Origin: Cognatundibacterium griseum
Lineage (GTDB): Bacteria; Pseudomonadota; Gammaproteobacteria; Burkholderiales; Burkholderiaceae_D
Direction: 5' to 3'
Assembly: GCF_014284195.1 (NCBI RefSeq)
Contig: NZ_JACOGC010000002.1
Location: forward strand, 186,001-250,000
DNA: 64,000 nt
Notes under the pieces: model-generated
Database searches by the model: none
Told to the model about the DNA's origin: nothing
The model's input: only the letters and a program-made list of their open reading frames with translations
Part shown: piece by piece, positions 41,916-50,749 of the stretch
How the letters are laid out: each line of letters begins with the position of its first letter
Numbering within the stretch: position 1 is the stretch's first letter
Made by a program: the position numbers and the translations under genes

Positions 41916-44114
41916 ATGGAAATTAAGGTCAACTTTCTCGATAAGCTTCGTCTGGAAGCCAAGTTCGATGATTTCACGGTAATCGCTGATCAGCCTATCC
42001 GCTATAAAGGCGATGGCTCAGCGCCCGGGCCTTTCGATTACTTTCTGGCATCGTCTGCTTTGTGCGCGGCGTATTTTGTGAAGTTGTACTGCAATACACG
42101 CAATATTCCGACCGAGAATATCCGCCTCTCGCAAAACAATATCGTTGACCCGGAAAACCGTTACGCGCAAATCTTCAAGATTCAGGTTGAATTACCCGCT
42201 GATATTTCTGATAAAGATCGTCAGGGTATTCTGCGTTCGATTGAACGTTGCACCGTCAAAAAAGTCGTGCAGGAAGGCCCGCAGTTCGTGATCGAAGAAG
42301 TCGAAAGTCTCGACGCCGATGCGCAGGCCTTGCTGACCCTGAATCCCGATGCGGACGCTGCCACCTACATCCTCGGTAAAGACTTACCGTTAGAGCAAAC
42401 CATCGCAAATATGTCCGGCTTGCTGGCGGGTTTGGGCATCAAAATCGAAATCGCATCGTGGCGCAATATCATTCCGAATGTGTGGTCGCTGCATATCCGC
42501 GATGCGCATTCACCGATGTGTTTTACCAATGGCAAAGGCGCGACCAAAGAAAGCGCGTTGGCGTCGGCTCTGGGCGAATATATTGAGCGCTTGAGCAATA
42601 ATCATTTTTACGCTGGTTCGTTTTGGGGTGAAGACATCGCCAATGCGGAGTTTGTGCATTACCCGAATGAAAAGTGGTTCAAGCCGGGTAAAAAAGACGC
42701 GCTGCCAAAAGAGATTCTGGATGCATACAGCCTGGCGATTTACAACCCTGATAAAGAACTGCGTGGTTCGCATCTGATTGATACCAATTCCGGTAATGCA
42801 GAACGTGGTATCTGCTCGCTGCCGTTTGTGCGCCAATCAGATGGCGAGACCGTCTATTTTCCATCCAACCTGATCGAAAACCTGTTTGCCAGCAATGGCA
42901 TGAGCGCCGGTAATACGCTGGCCGAAGCGCAGGTGCAATGTCTGTCTGAGATTTTTGAACGCGCTGTGAAACGGGAAATTCTCGAGGGCGAAATCGTCTT
43001 GCCCGACGTGCCGCAAGACGTGCTGGCAAAGTATCCCGGCATCGTCGCTGGCATACAGGGTTTGGAAGAACAAGGCTTTCCGGTGCTGGTCAAAGACGCT
43101 TCGCTCGGCGGGCAATATCCGGTGATGTGCGTGACCCTGATGAACCCGCGTACCGGCGGTGTGTTTGCTTCGTTTGGCGCACACCCTAGCTTTGAAGTTG
43201 CGCTGGAACGCAGCCTGACAGAATTGCTGCAAGGCCGCAGTTTTGAGGGCCTGAATGATTTGCCGCAACCGACCTTTGTCAGTCAGGCTGTGACGGAGCC
43301 GAATAACTTTGTTGAACACTTCATCGATTCCAGCGGCGTCGTGTCATGGCGCTTTTTCAGTGCCAAAGCCGACTATGAATTTGTGGAATGGGATTTCTCC
43401 GGTCAGGGTGAAAACTCCAATGTCGATGAAGCCGCGACCTTGTTCGGCATCCTCGCCGAGATGGGTAAAGAAGCTTACATGGCGGTGTACGACCAGTTAG
43501 GCGCCACCGCTTGCCGCATCCTGGTGCCGGGTTATTCAGAAGTGTATCCAGTCGAAGATCTGATCTGGGATAACACCAACAAAGCCTTATTGTTCCGCAA
43601 CGATATTCTGAATCTGCATCAGCTCGACGATGATGCCTTAGAAGCGCTGCTCGATCGTTTAGAAAATAACGAACTCGACGATTACAGCGATATCGCCACC
43701 CTGATCGGCATCGAGTTTGATGAAAATACGGTGTGGGGACAACTCACCGTGCTGGAATTAAAACTGCTGATCCATCTCGCTTTAGAGCAACTCGATGATG
43801 CGCAGGATTTGACGCAAGCCTTCCTGCAATACAACGACAACAGCGTCGAACGTGGCTTGTTTTATCAGGCGCTGAATGTAGTGCTCGAAGTCACGCTGGA
43901 CGATGAACTGGAGCTGGACGATTACGAAACCAATTTCCGCCGCATGTTTGGCAATGAGCGTATGGATGCAGTGATTGGATCAGTCAACGGCAGCGTGCGC
44001 TTCTATGGTTTAACGCCGACGAGCATGAAACTGGAAGGTCTGGAGCGCCACCAGCGCTTAATTGATAGCTACAAAAAATTGCACGTGGCGCGGGCTAAGG
44101 GAAGAGATCAATAA
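41916..44114 (+). CDS. OsmC-YcaO fusion protein
   Basis: A 732-residue protein. The N-terminal about 135 residues are an OsmC/Ohr-like domain (VNFLDKLRLEAKFDDFTVIADQ ... GPFDYFLASSALCAAYFVKLYC), retaining the cysteine in SALCAAY. The rest is a YcaO domain (WSLHIRDAHSPMCFTNGKGA, SALGEYIERLSNNHFYAG and the later ATP-contact region EIFERAVKREILEGE), followed by the C-terminal TPR-like helices of the E. coli YcaO type. YcaO enzymes use ATP to activate amide backbones; E. coli YcaO assists RimO in thiomethylating ribosomal protein S12. The fusion is known from other proteobacteria. The ATG at 41916 is chosen because the domain starts at once. Confidence 0.9.
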   Translation: MEIKVNFLDKLRLEAKFDDFTVIADQPIRYKGDGSAPGPFDYFLASSALCAAYFVKLYCNTRNIPTENIRLSQNNIVDPENRYAQIFKIQVELPADISDKDRQGILRSIERCTVKKVVQEGPQFVIEEVESLDADAQALLTLNPDADAATYILGKDLPLEQTIANMSGLLAGLGIKIEIASWRNIIPNVWSLHIRDAHSPMCFTNGKGATKESALASALGEYIERLSNNHFYAGSFWGEDIANAEFVHYPNEKWFKPGKKDALPKEILDAYSLAIYNPDKELRGSHLIDTNSGNAERGICSLPFVRQSDGETVYFPSNLIENLFASNGMSAGNTLAEAQVQCLSEIFERAVKREILEGEIVLPDVPQDVLAKYPGIVAGIQGLEEQGFPVLVKDASLGGQYPVMCVTLMNPRTGGVFASFGAHPSFEVALERSLTELLQGRSFEGLNDLPQPTFVSQAVTEPNNFVEHFIDSSGVVSWRFFSAKADYEFVEWDFSGQGENSNVDEAATLFGILAEMGKEAYMAVYDQLGATACRILVPGYSEVYPVEDLIWDNTNKALLFRNDILNLHQLDDDALEALLDRLENNELDDYSDIATLIGIEFDENTVWGQLTVLELKLLIHLALEQLDDAQDLTQAFLQYNDNSVERGLFYQALNVVLEVTLDDELELDDYETNFRRMFGNERMDAVIGSVNGSVRFYGLTPTSMKLEGLERHQRLIDSYKKLHVARAKGRDQ

Positions 44115-44127
44115 ATTATCATTAGAG

Positions 44128-44151
44128 GTAGGGTGCGCCATGCGCACCAAT
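44128..44151. repeat. REP hairpin 1
   Basis: GTAGGGTGCGCCATGCGCACC with stem GGTGCGC/GCGCACC around CAT. It lies between the convergent OsmC-YcaO and RAYT genes. Confidence 0.9.
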
Positions 44152-44168
44152 CTATCCTCAGCAAATAG

Positions 44169-44708
44169 TTACTCTCCGAAGTCCCCGGCAACATCGGCAC
44201 CAATCCCCCAATCCTGCGGCAACATCTGTTGCGCCACATAGCGATGAAATGTCGAATGTGGCCAATCACCCGCACGCGCAACCAGACCATGCTTAACCGG
44301 ATTCCAATGAATATAATCGACATGCCGCGCAAAGTCCTTGTCGTCACGGATTTGATGTTCCCAGAAACGTCGTTGCCAGATACCCGATTCTTTTCTTTGC
44401 GTTCGTGAAGTGGACAAATCGTCCACGCCAAATTCCGCCGCGCAAGCTTGCGAGACCATGCGTTTGATCATCGACCAGCGCACAGAAAAATTCGCATCAT
44501 GCTGCGGCAGCGTCCAGATGCAATGCAAATGATCCGGCAGCAGCACCCATGCATCAATCTCAAACGGATGTGTCAGACGCGTTTTTTGTATCGCCAAACG
44601 CAAAGCATCACGTAGCGACTCGGGAGTCAAAATCGGCCGCCGCCGAAAACTATTCACGGTAAAGAAATACGTGCCACCAGCGATATTCGAACGTCGATAG
44701 TTTGGCAT
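44169..44708 (-). CDS. REP-associated tyrosine transposase (RAYT)
   Basis: A 179-residue single-copy Y1/HUH nuclease of the REP-associated (TnpA_REP) type, thought to mobilise REP hairpins. The N-terminus MPNYRRSNIAGGTYFFTVNS is diagnostic; the metal-binding HxH is in PDHLHCIWTLP, and the nucleophilic tyrosine lies in HVDYIHWNPVKHGLV. I use the ATG at 44708; an earlier one at 44750 adds a Cys-containing stretch unlike the family. REP hairpins flank it on both sides (one downstream, four upstream), the classic arrangement. The protein looks intact. Confidence 0.95.
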   Translation of the reverse strand: MPNYRRSNIAGGTYFFTVNSFRRRPILTPESLRDALRLAIQKTRLTHPFEIDAWVLLPDHLHCIWTLPQHDANFSVRWSMIKRMVSQACAAEFGVDDLSTSRTQRKESGIWQRRFWEHQIRDDKDFARHVDYIHWNPVKHGLVARAGDWPHSTFHRYVAQQMLPQDWGIGADVAGDFGE

Positions 44709-44756
44709 GAGAAAGGCGCGAGAAATAAAATCACAGCCTGCCTTGAACACGATAAT

Positions 44757-45162
44757 CCGTCAATATCCACAAAACCCTTCCGCAGCAAAGACACGCCTCG
44801 CGGCACAAAAACACGCCACAAGCCGCACAAACATTGCGTAGGGTGCGCCATGCGCACCAATGATGGAAAAACGAACGGCTTAAAAATGAGGATATCCGGT
44901 GAAATGGTGCGCATGGCGCACCCTACGGCAGTACGCACGCTACGCTTGCTGCCTCGCAATCGACACTCCGTCAATATCCGTAAAACGAACCCTCAATAAA
45001 TACGCGCCTCGCAGAACAAAAACACGTCACAAGCCCGACAGATATTGCGTAGGGTGCGCCATGCGCACCAATAAAGGAAAAACGAACAGCTTAAAAATGG
45101 GGATATCCGGTAAAACGGTGCGCATAGCGCACCCTACGGAGGTACGCACGCTACGCTTGCTG
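44757..45162. repeat. Tandem BIME-like repeat carrying four REP hairpins
   Basis: Two diverged copies of a 211-bp unit (44757-44967 and 44968-45162) both begin CCGTCAATATCC and end near GCTACGCTTGCT. Each contains a REP hairpin (44838-44861; 45049-45072) followed by an inverted REP (44905-44926; 45117-45137), with GGATATCCGGT between. The structure is a bacterial interspersed mosaic element next to its likely mobiliser, the RAYT gene. It fills the 514-bp gap 44709-45222. Confidence 0.9.
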
Positions 45163-45222
45163 TGGTGAACGTAGGCTACGGATGATTGTTTCTTTGGCGT
45201 CGTACCAAATTTTATGCGACAT

Positions 45223-46302
45223 TTATGCTCTTAATGATTTAATTAAGCTTCCTAATTGTTCGATTCCATCAAACGTTGATGGAAGTTTTTCATCGTCAGA
45301 CACAATTCCAGAAAAAATTATAGACTCAAATTTTGCTAGAGACTCTTTGTCTTTTTCTTTTAGTTTTGACGAGTAGTCAGCATAGTGCTGTATAAATCTA
45401 CACAAAGTTTTTCTAAGTTCAATTTGCAGTAATTGTGATTTAGTGGACTTGTAGTTTTGTAAAATAATTCGAAAAAAATAAACTAATATCGCAATCAACG
45501 ATGCCGTTGGGAGTAATGAAATTCCTAAGACAATTTTTATTTGTTCGAAATTTGAAACGTGAAAATATAAATAGATAATTTCTGAGATCAATGGCGTAAC
45601 GATTGCGATACCAGCAACTTTTATCCAAAAAAGAAGATTGGTTTTTTCCAATTCCTTTTGTTTTGATAAATCGTCGAAGCCTTGAAATAAACCAACAAAA
45701 TTAAACCCTGATTCATACGTTGCTAGAGACGTTTTTATTGCTTCTACTCTGATTTCTTTATTTTTTAATTCGGTTTCCCATGCATCTTGTTTGTCTTTGA
45801 TAATCTTGTGTAGATTATTGAAATCTTTAATACTGCCTATCGATTCGCTAGCTAATAAATCTTTTAGCATACTGATAGGCATCTCCCTGATAGCATATTC
45901 GACTTGTACTTTTGCTGTAGCGGAAAATTCATTTGTGTTCTCAACCGCAAAATTTCTTGCATTATTTAGTTCAGTAATAAGTTCCGTTTTTGTAGATAAA
46001 TAAAGCTCAAATAAGAATCTGAAGCACATCGAAAACATGTCATCCAAATGTTCTGTTGTGAGCATTAAATTTTTATCTGAAATGAGATCTATAAATGTAT
46101 TACCAATCCACTTTATCGTAATGCCGCATTTAAAGTCCCACTCATCTGGAGTGGCCAGCATCGAATTTATGATGTTGTTCATGTGCGTATTTCGAGCGGA
46201 CTCAAAATTGCTTTTTGATTGAATTTCATTAAGTCTAGATTGAAATTTCCTCAGAATTGCTTGGTTATTCGATGCTTTAAAAAATACCAAATTCTCGGTC
46301 AT
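45223..46302 (-). CDS. AT-rich orphan membrane protein
   Basis: I do not recognise this 359-residue protein. It is soluble and helical for about 220 residues, then has two hydrophobic segments (LLFWIKVAGIAIVTPLISEI and IVLGISLLPTASLIAILVYFF) and a final soluble helical region of about 90 residues. Coiled-coil-like stretches (KDKQDAWETELKNKEIRVEAI; SSKLKEKDKESLAKFES) flank the membrane part. Base composition is far more AT-rich than its neighbours and codon use differs (AAT, AAA, TTA common), signs of recent acquisition. The ribosome site (GGAAG) is good. It sits beside the REP/RAYT cluster and before glnS. A defence or stress role is conceivable but unsupported. Confidence 0.85.
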   Translation of the reverse strand: MTENLVFFKASNNQAILRKFQSRLNEIQSKSNFESARNTHMNNIINSMLATPDEWDFKCGITIKWIGNTFIDLISDKNLMLTTEHLDDMFSMCFRFLFELYLSTKTELITELNNARNFAVENTNEFSATAKVQVEYAIREMPISMLKDLLASESIGSIKDFNNLHKIIKDKQDAWETELKNKEIRVEAIKTSLATYESGFNFVGLFQGFDDLSKQKELEKTNLLFWIKVAGIAIVTPLISEIIYLYFHVSNFEQIKIVLGISLLPTASLIAILVYFFRIILQNYKSTKSQLLQIELRKTLCRFIQHYADYSSKLKEKDKESLAKFESIIFSGIVSDDEKLPSTFDGIEQLGSLIKSLRA

Positions 46303-46405
46303 TTATCTTCCAATCTAGACTTACTATTTCTTTTTAAATTACATGCAGTACTTACTTTTCAGGAGCAACTAAAAGTATCCAGCATTACTTGGCACTTAGG
46401 TTATG

Positions 46406-48163
46406 TCACTTCCCCCACGAATCCTTCAAAGTCGTCACCCGGTTAAACACAGGTTTTCCCACAGCAGAATCCACGCGATCAGCAACAAAATAGCCGTGGC
46501 GTTCGAACTGTAAACGCGTATCTGGCGTGACGTCTTTCATGCCTGGTTCTACATAGGCTTTGACGATTTCTAATGCGTTTGGATTGAGCAGTGCCATGAA
46601 GTCTTTGCCGCCTGCATCCGGGTTGGCATCGGTGAACAAGCGGTCGTACAGGCGCACTTCGGCTTCTAAGGCATCGGCGGCGTTGACCCAGTGGATGTTG
46701 CCTTTGACTTTGTAATTGGCGCTGCCCTCGGTGCCGGATTTACTATCGGCGAAGTAGTTGCAATGCACAGCAATCACATTACCGTTTTCATCTTTATCGC
46801 AACCGGTGCATTCAACGACGTAGCCGTAACGCAGGCGCACTTTGTTGCCTGGGAACAGGCGGAAATAACCTTTGACGGATTCTTCCATGAAGTCTTCTTG
46901 TTCTATCCACAGTTCTTTGCCGATGGTGAATTCGCGGTTGCCGCGTTCCGGGTGGTGCGGGTGAACGGGGGCGGTGCAGGCGACATTCTCATTTTCCGGG
47001 AAGTTGTCGATGATCAGTTTCAACGGGCGCAGCACGGCGGTGGCGCGTGCTGCTTTCGGGTCGAGGTCTTCGCGCAGACAGCCTTCGAGTGTGCTGTAAT
47101 CGATCCAGCCATCAGAGCGGGTCACGCCTATGCGTTCACAGAAAAGCTGGATGGATTCTGGTGTGTAACCACGGCGACGGATGCCGACGATGGTGGGCAT
47201 GCGCGGGTCGTCCCAGCCGCTGACGATATTTTGTTCGACCAGTTGGCGCAGTTTGCGTTTGCTGGTGACGACGTAGGTTAAGTTCAGCCGGGCAAATTCG
47301 TACTGGCGTGGTACGGGTTGTTTGAAGAAACCACCTTCGGCTGCGCGGGCGATGATCCAGTCGTAAAACGGGCGGTGATCCTGAAACTCTAAGGTGCAGA
47401 TTGAGTGCGTGATGTTTTCGATTGCGTCTTCCAATGGATGTGCGTAGTCGTACATCGGGTAGATACACCATTTGTCGCCGGTACGATGATGATGGGCGTG
47501 ACGGATGCGGTAGATCGCCGGGTCGCGCATATTCATGTTGGGTGATGCCATGTCGATTTTGGCGCGCAGGATGTGTTCGCCGCCCTGGAATTCACCAGCT
47601 TTCATGCGGCGGAATAAATCCAGAGATTCGGCAGCCGTGCGGTCGCGGAAAGGCGAATTCACGCCGGGCCTGGAGAAATCACCGCGATTGGCAGCCATGT
47701 CTTCGGCAGACTGGCTGTCGACGTAGGCGTATCCGGCGTTGATGAGGTATTCGGCAATTGCGTAGAAGGTGTCGAAATAATCGCTGGCGTAGTAGAGATG
47801 GCTAGCACCGCCCTGTTCGGGACTATCGTTCCAGTCGAAACCTAACCATTTGACGCTGTCGATGATGGTGTCGACGTATTCCTGATCTTCTTTTTCCGGG
47901 TTGGTGTCGTCAAAGCGCAGATGGCAACGGCCAGCGTAATCGCGCGCCAGACCAAAGTTCAGGCAGATCGATTTGGCGTGACCGATGTGCAGGTAGCCGT
48001 TGGGTTCTGGCGGGAAGCGGGTGATGACGTTCGGCATGCCGTCGCGGTGGTAAGTGCCAGCGGCATTATCGTTGTCGATGATGGCGCGCAGAAAATTAGA
48101 GGCTGGCGCTGCGGTGTCGGAAGTTGCCGGTGCTGTGGCTTTATTTTTGTTGTCGTTGCTCAT
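46406..48163 (-). CDS. glnS: Glutaminyl-tRNA synthetase
   Basis: GlnRS charges tRNA-Gln; 585 residues. The class I HIGH motif is in PNGYLHIGHAKS, and the KMSKS-equivalent is in YVVTSKRKLRQLV. The DDTNPEKEDQEYVDTI block is a GlnRS signature that separates it from GluRS. The frame is open to 48310, but the ATG at 48163 starts the polar N-terminal tail MSNDNKNK and is preferred, although its ribosome site is weak. It is monocistronic, and its presence means glutamine charging is direct and not solely by the amidotransferase route. Confidence 0.97.
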   Translation of the reverse strand: MSNDNKNKATAPATSDTAAPASNFLRAIIDNDNAAGTYHRDGMPNVITRFPPEPNGYLHIGHAKSICLNFGLARDYAGRCHLRFDDTNPEKEDQEYVDTIIDSVKWLGFDWNDSPEQGGASHLYYASDYFDTFYAIAEYLINAGYAYVDSQSAEDMAANRGDFSRPGVNSPFRDRTAAESLDLFRRMKAGEFQGGEHILRAKIDMASPNMNMRDPAIYRIRHAHHHRTGDKWCIYPMYDYAHPLEDAIENITHSICTLEFQDHRPFYDWIIARAAEGGFFKQPVPRQYEFARLNLTYVVTSKRKLRQLVEQNIVSGWDDPRMPTIVGIRRRGYTPESIQLFCERIGVTRSDGWIDYSTLEGCLREDLDPKAARATAVLRPLKLIIDNFPENENVACTAPVHPHHPERGNREFTIGKELWIEQEDFMEESVKGYFRLFPGNKVRLRYGYVVECTGCDKDENGNVIAVHCNYFADSKSGTEGSANYKVKGNIHWVNAADALEAEVRLYDRLFTDANPDAGGKDFMALLNPNALEIVKAYVEPGMKDVTPDTRLQFERHGYFVADRVDSAVGKPVFNRVTTLKDSWGK

Positions 48164-48434
48164 ATCAGATAATGGGTCGATGTGTGTTGATGTTGTGCTG
48201 CGATGCCGGAGCACTCTGCGGCGCAGGGGGGAAGAATAGCAAAGCCGGATCAGAAAAACTGTCAGTTTGCTATTTTCCCGGAATCGCATCATTTTACCGT
48301 AGCGCAGCACAGAAAGCGTATTTCTTGTACGGAAGGAGCAGAGGGAGGACGCCCGGTTTAGCTATCAGATGCTGACGGGGCAGGAAGGAAAAGCAGGGTG
48401 ATGACCTGAACAATCATCAAAATCATCACCATCA

Positions 48435-49763
48435 TCAGAAATCTTTGAATTCAACCCGGTTTCTGCCGCCGCGTTTGGCATGGTAGAGCGCATTGTCTGC
48501 GCGTATCATCATTTCCAGAATACTGTCCGGATAGCGGTAGGCGGTCACGCCGAAGCTGGCAGTGATTTTTCCGGCTTCGCCAAAATCGTATTCCATAATG
48601 GCGTGACGTAATTTTTCTGCGATGGAAACCGCGCCATAAGAGGCGGTTTCGCGGAAAATCACGAGGAATTCTTCACCTCCCCAGCGTCCTACGGCATCAA
48701 GGCTGCGTACATGGTTGCGCAGGATCTCGGCAATGCCGATCAGTACCTGATCACCGGTCTGGTGGCCGTACGTGTCGTTGACCAGCTTGAATTTATCGAC
48801 ATCGACAATCGCGATCGCAAAGTTGCCGCCATAGCGCTGGCATCTGAGGTGCTCTTCCTCAAGAATATTTTCGAGTTTGAAGCGGTTGTAGAGACCGGTC
48901 AGGCGGTCGGTATTGGAGAGATGTTCCAGTGCCTGATTTTTCTGCTCGAGTTCACGGGTCCGGTCGGCAATCATCTTTTCGAGATTGGCATTAATTTCCA
49001 GCAATTTGTCGTGACTGCTCTGTATTTCTTCCGCCATCAGGTTGAAACCGTTTTCAAGTTGTTGCAATTCGCCGCCAGATGCAGCGGGAATGCGGACGCT
49101 CAGCTCGCCTTTTGCCATTCTGTGCACGCCATTGATCAGGCGCGATAGCGGGCGACTCAGGTCGCGGCTCATACCCAGGGCCAGTATGGATGCAGCGGCA
49201 GTGCCAATGATGCCGATCAGTAATGTGCTCAGCATAAAGATCGCTTTACTGTGCTTGCTGGCTTCAGTACTCAGCTCCAGATGCACATAACCCATCAGTT
49301 TGGGCTGGGCAGCAGTTACCTGGGGCGAACGGTCAAACAGGTCGTATTCCTCGTCTTCCGGTTTGCCCTGATAAACAGGAGCACCAAAAATCAGGTTGCT
49401 GTGTTTTCCCTTGAGTACCTTACCCTGTAGTGCCGCCTGGATGTATTCGGACCGCAGGGTTTCAGGTTTTCCGCCATAGGCAAGAATGTGATGTTCATTG
49501 TCCGTAATAATGACGGCTTTTGCATCCTCTTCACGCATGACGGCTTGTGCCAGCCCTTCCAGCACGGTGCGGTTTCCGGAAAAGACGCCGTACTCGCAGG
49601 CTGGCGCCAGATGACGCACGATCAGCGCGCCGCGGGCATGCAGGGCGCCATCAATTTCGGTGACGCCGACGAGCATGACCATCATCGTCAGCAATAGTGT
49701 GATGGTACAGACCGGCGCAAGCGCCAGAAACAGGATACGACGGGAGAGTTGCCAGTCTTTCAT
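48435..49763 (-). CDS. Membrane diguanylate cyclase (HAMP-GGDEF)
   Basis: A 442-residue c-di-GMP synthase. A first transmembrane helix (LALAPVCTITLLLTMMVMLV) and a second near residue 180 bracket a periplasmic sensor region of about 150 residues; a HAMP domain and coiled coil lead to the GGDEF domain. The active site reads GGEEF (GRWGGEEFLVIFRE), which is catalytically competent, and the RxxD inhibitory site (RSLD) stands five residues before it, so product inhibition is likely. The ATG overlaps the preceding periplasmic-protein stop by ATGA. It is the last gene of a three-gene operon and is probably controlled by the periplasmic protein. Confidence 0.94.
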   Translation of the reverse strand: MKDWQLSRRILFLALAPVCTITLLLTMMVMLVGVTEIDGALHARGALIVRHLAPACEYGVFSGNRTVLEGLAQAVMREEDAKAVIITDNEHHILAYGGKPETLRSEYIQAALQGKVLKGKHSNLIFGAPVYQGKPEDEEYDLFDRSPQVTAAQPKLMGYVHLELSTEASKHSKAIFMLSTLLIGIIGTAAASILALGMSRDLSRPLSRLINGVHRMAKGELSVRIPAASGGELQQLENGFNLMAEEIQSSHDKLLEINANLEKMIADRTRELEQKNQALEHLSNTDRLTGLYNRFKLENILEEEHLRCQRYGGNFAIAIVDVDKFKLVNDTYGHQTGDQVLIGIAEILRNHVRSLDAVGRWGGEEFLVIFRETASYGAVSIAEKLRHAIMEYDFGEAGKITASFGVTAYRYPDSILEMMIRADNALYHAKRGGRNRVEFKDF

Positions 49764-50746
49764 TGCACCTGCTCCGTTTGTTGTCTTAGCTGGCGTTGCA
49801 ATTCTGCTTCCGGTTCGATATTGAGACTCAGCGACCGTGCAACCTGCGGATTGGTATTGACTGAGAAATAGCGTGGATACTGTGGCGGCGGCAGGCTGAC
49901 AGTACCAGACAGGCTGGCGATCAGTTCGGCAACCTGCTGACTGATTTGCGCAGGCTGGCTATATACGGCGGCCAGTGCACCGGCTTTCACATACGAGGGC
50001 GAAAAGCCGAATAGGGGAATCTGTTGCCGGTAGCTGGTCAGCAGGATACTGGGCAAATTATTCCGGTTGTAGATGTGCGCATCAGGCACCGCGAGAATGG
50101 CGTCGCTGTTGGCGAGCAGCTTGCGCAGTGCATTGAGCAACTCTGCATCATCGGTCACGGTCTCTATATGCAGACTCAGTTCCACTTCTTTGGCAGCGCT
50201 CTGGATGGCGGGAATATATTCGGTGGATTCTTTTCCTAGCAAAATACCAACGCGAGTGCGATGCGCGAGACTGATGCGGATCAGGCGTAATTGCCGGGTC
50301 CATGACTGATCCATGAAAACGGCTGAAAAGCGCCGGCTGTCTTGCTGCCGGTTATATTGACGGGCGGTTTTCATAAAACTGGCTCGTGGAACCAGTACAT
50401 TGAGCACGGCCAGATGCGCCGGTTTCTGCGCCATCACCACCATCGCGGGGGTGCCCACGGCAATGAACAGCTGGTTGCCTGCCTGCCGTGGCAGATCGTC
50501 GTTGCTGAGATTGTTGACATGAATAATTCTGGCACTGGTTTTCTGAGTATTGACCAGGGTATTTTGCAGGTGTGTCGCAAATTCGGAATAAGCGCCGCCT
50601 TCCTCGCTCAGCACGATGGTGACGCTATCGACTGCAAAACAGGAGATGCTGAATGCACACAGAAAAAACATGGTGAGCATACCCGACAGATATCTTGTCA
50701 TCTTGCGATAAGGATTCTGTATGTTCGGAAAGCTCAGACAGGGCAT
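49760..50746 (-). CDS. Periplasmic ABC-type substrate-binding-like protein
   Basis: A 328-residue exported protein with the two-lobed fold of ABC sugar/amine-type binding proteins (PF04392-like; VGILLGKESTEYIPAIQSAAKEV, ILAVPDAHIYNRNNLPSILLTSYRQQIPLFGFSPSYVKAGALA). No ABC permease or ATPase is adjacent, so it is unlikely to feed an importer; in this context it may be the sensor partner of the diguanylate cyclase. The signal peptide is MTRYLSGMLTMFFLCAFSISC..., starting at 50701; the listed ATG at 50746 adds 15 residues and abuts the upstream receptor stop. Either start is possible. Confidence 0.88.
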   Translation of the reverse strand: MPCLSFPNIQNPYRKMTRYLSGMLTMFFLCAFSISCFAVDSVTIVLSEEGGAYSEFATHLQNTLVNTQKTSARIIHVNNLSNDDLPRQAGNQLFIAVGTPAMVVMAQKPAHLAVLNVLVPRASFMKTARQYNRQQDSRRFSAVFMDQSWTRQLRLIRISLAHRTRVGILLGKESTEYIPAIQSAAKEVELSLHIETVTDDAELLNALRKLLANSDAILAVPDAHIYNRNNLPSILLTSYRQQIPLFGFSPSYVKAGALAAVYSQPAQISQQVAELIASLSGTVSLPPPQYPRYFSVNTNPQVARSLSLNIEPEAELQRQLRQQTEQVQ

Positions 50747-50749
50747 GGG

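Noticed and set aside
44757-45162. Possible CRISPR array
   Set aside because: Only two copies of a 211-bp unit, each with REP hairpins; no short regular repeats and no cas genes. It is a BIME.
49760-50746. The periplasmic protein as part of an ABC importer
   Set aside because: No permease or ATPase gene is adjacent, and its neighbours are a receptor and a cyclase.
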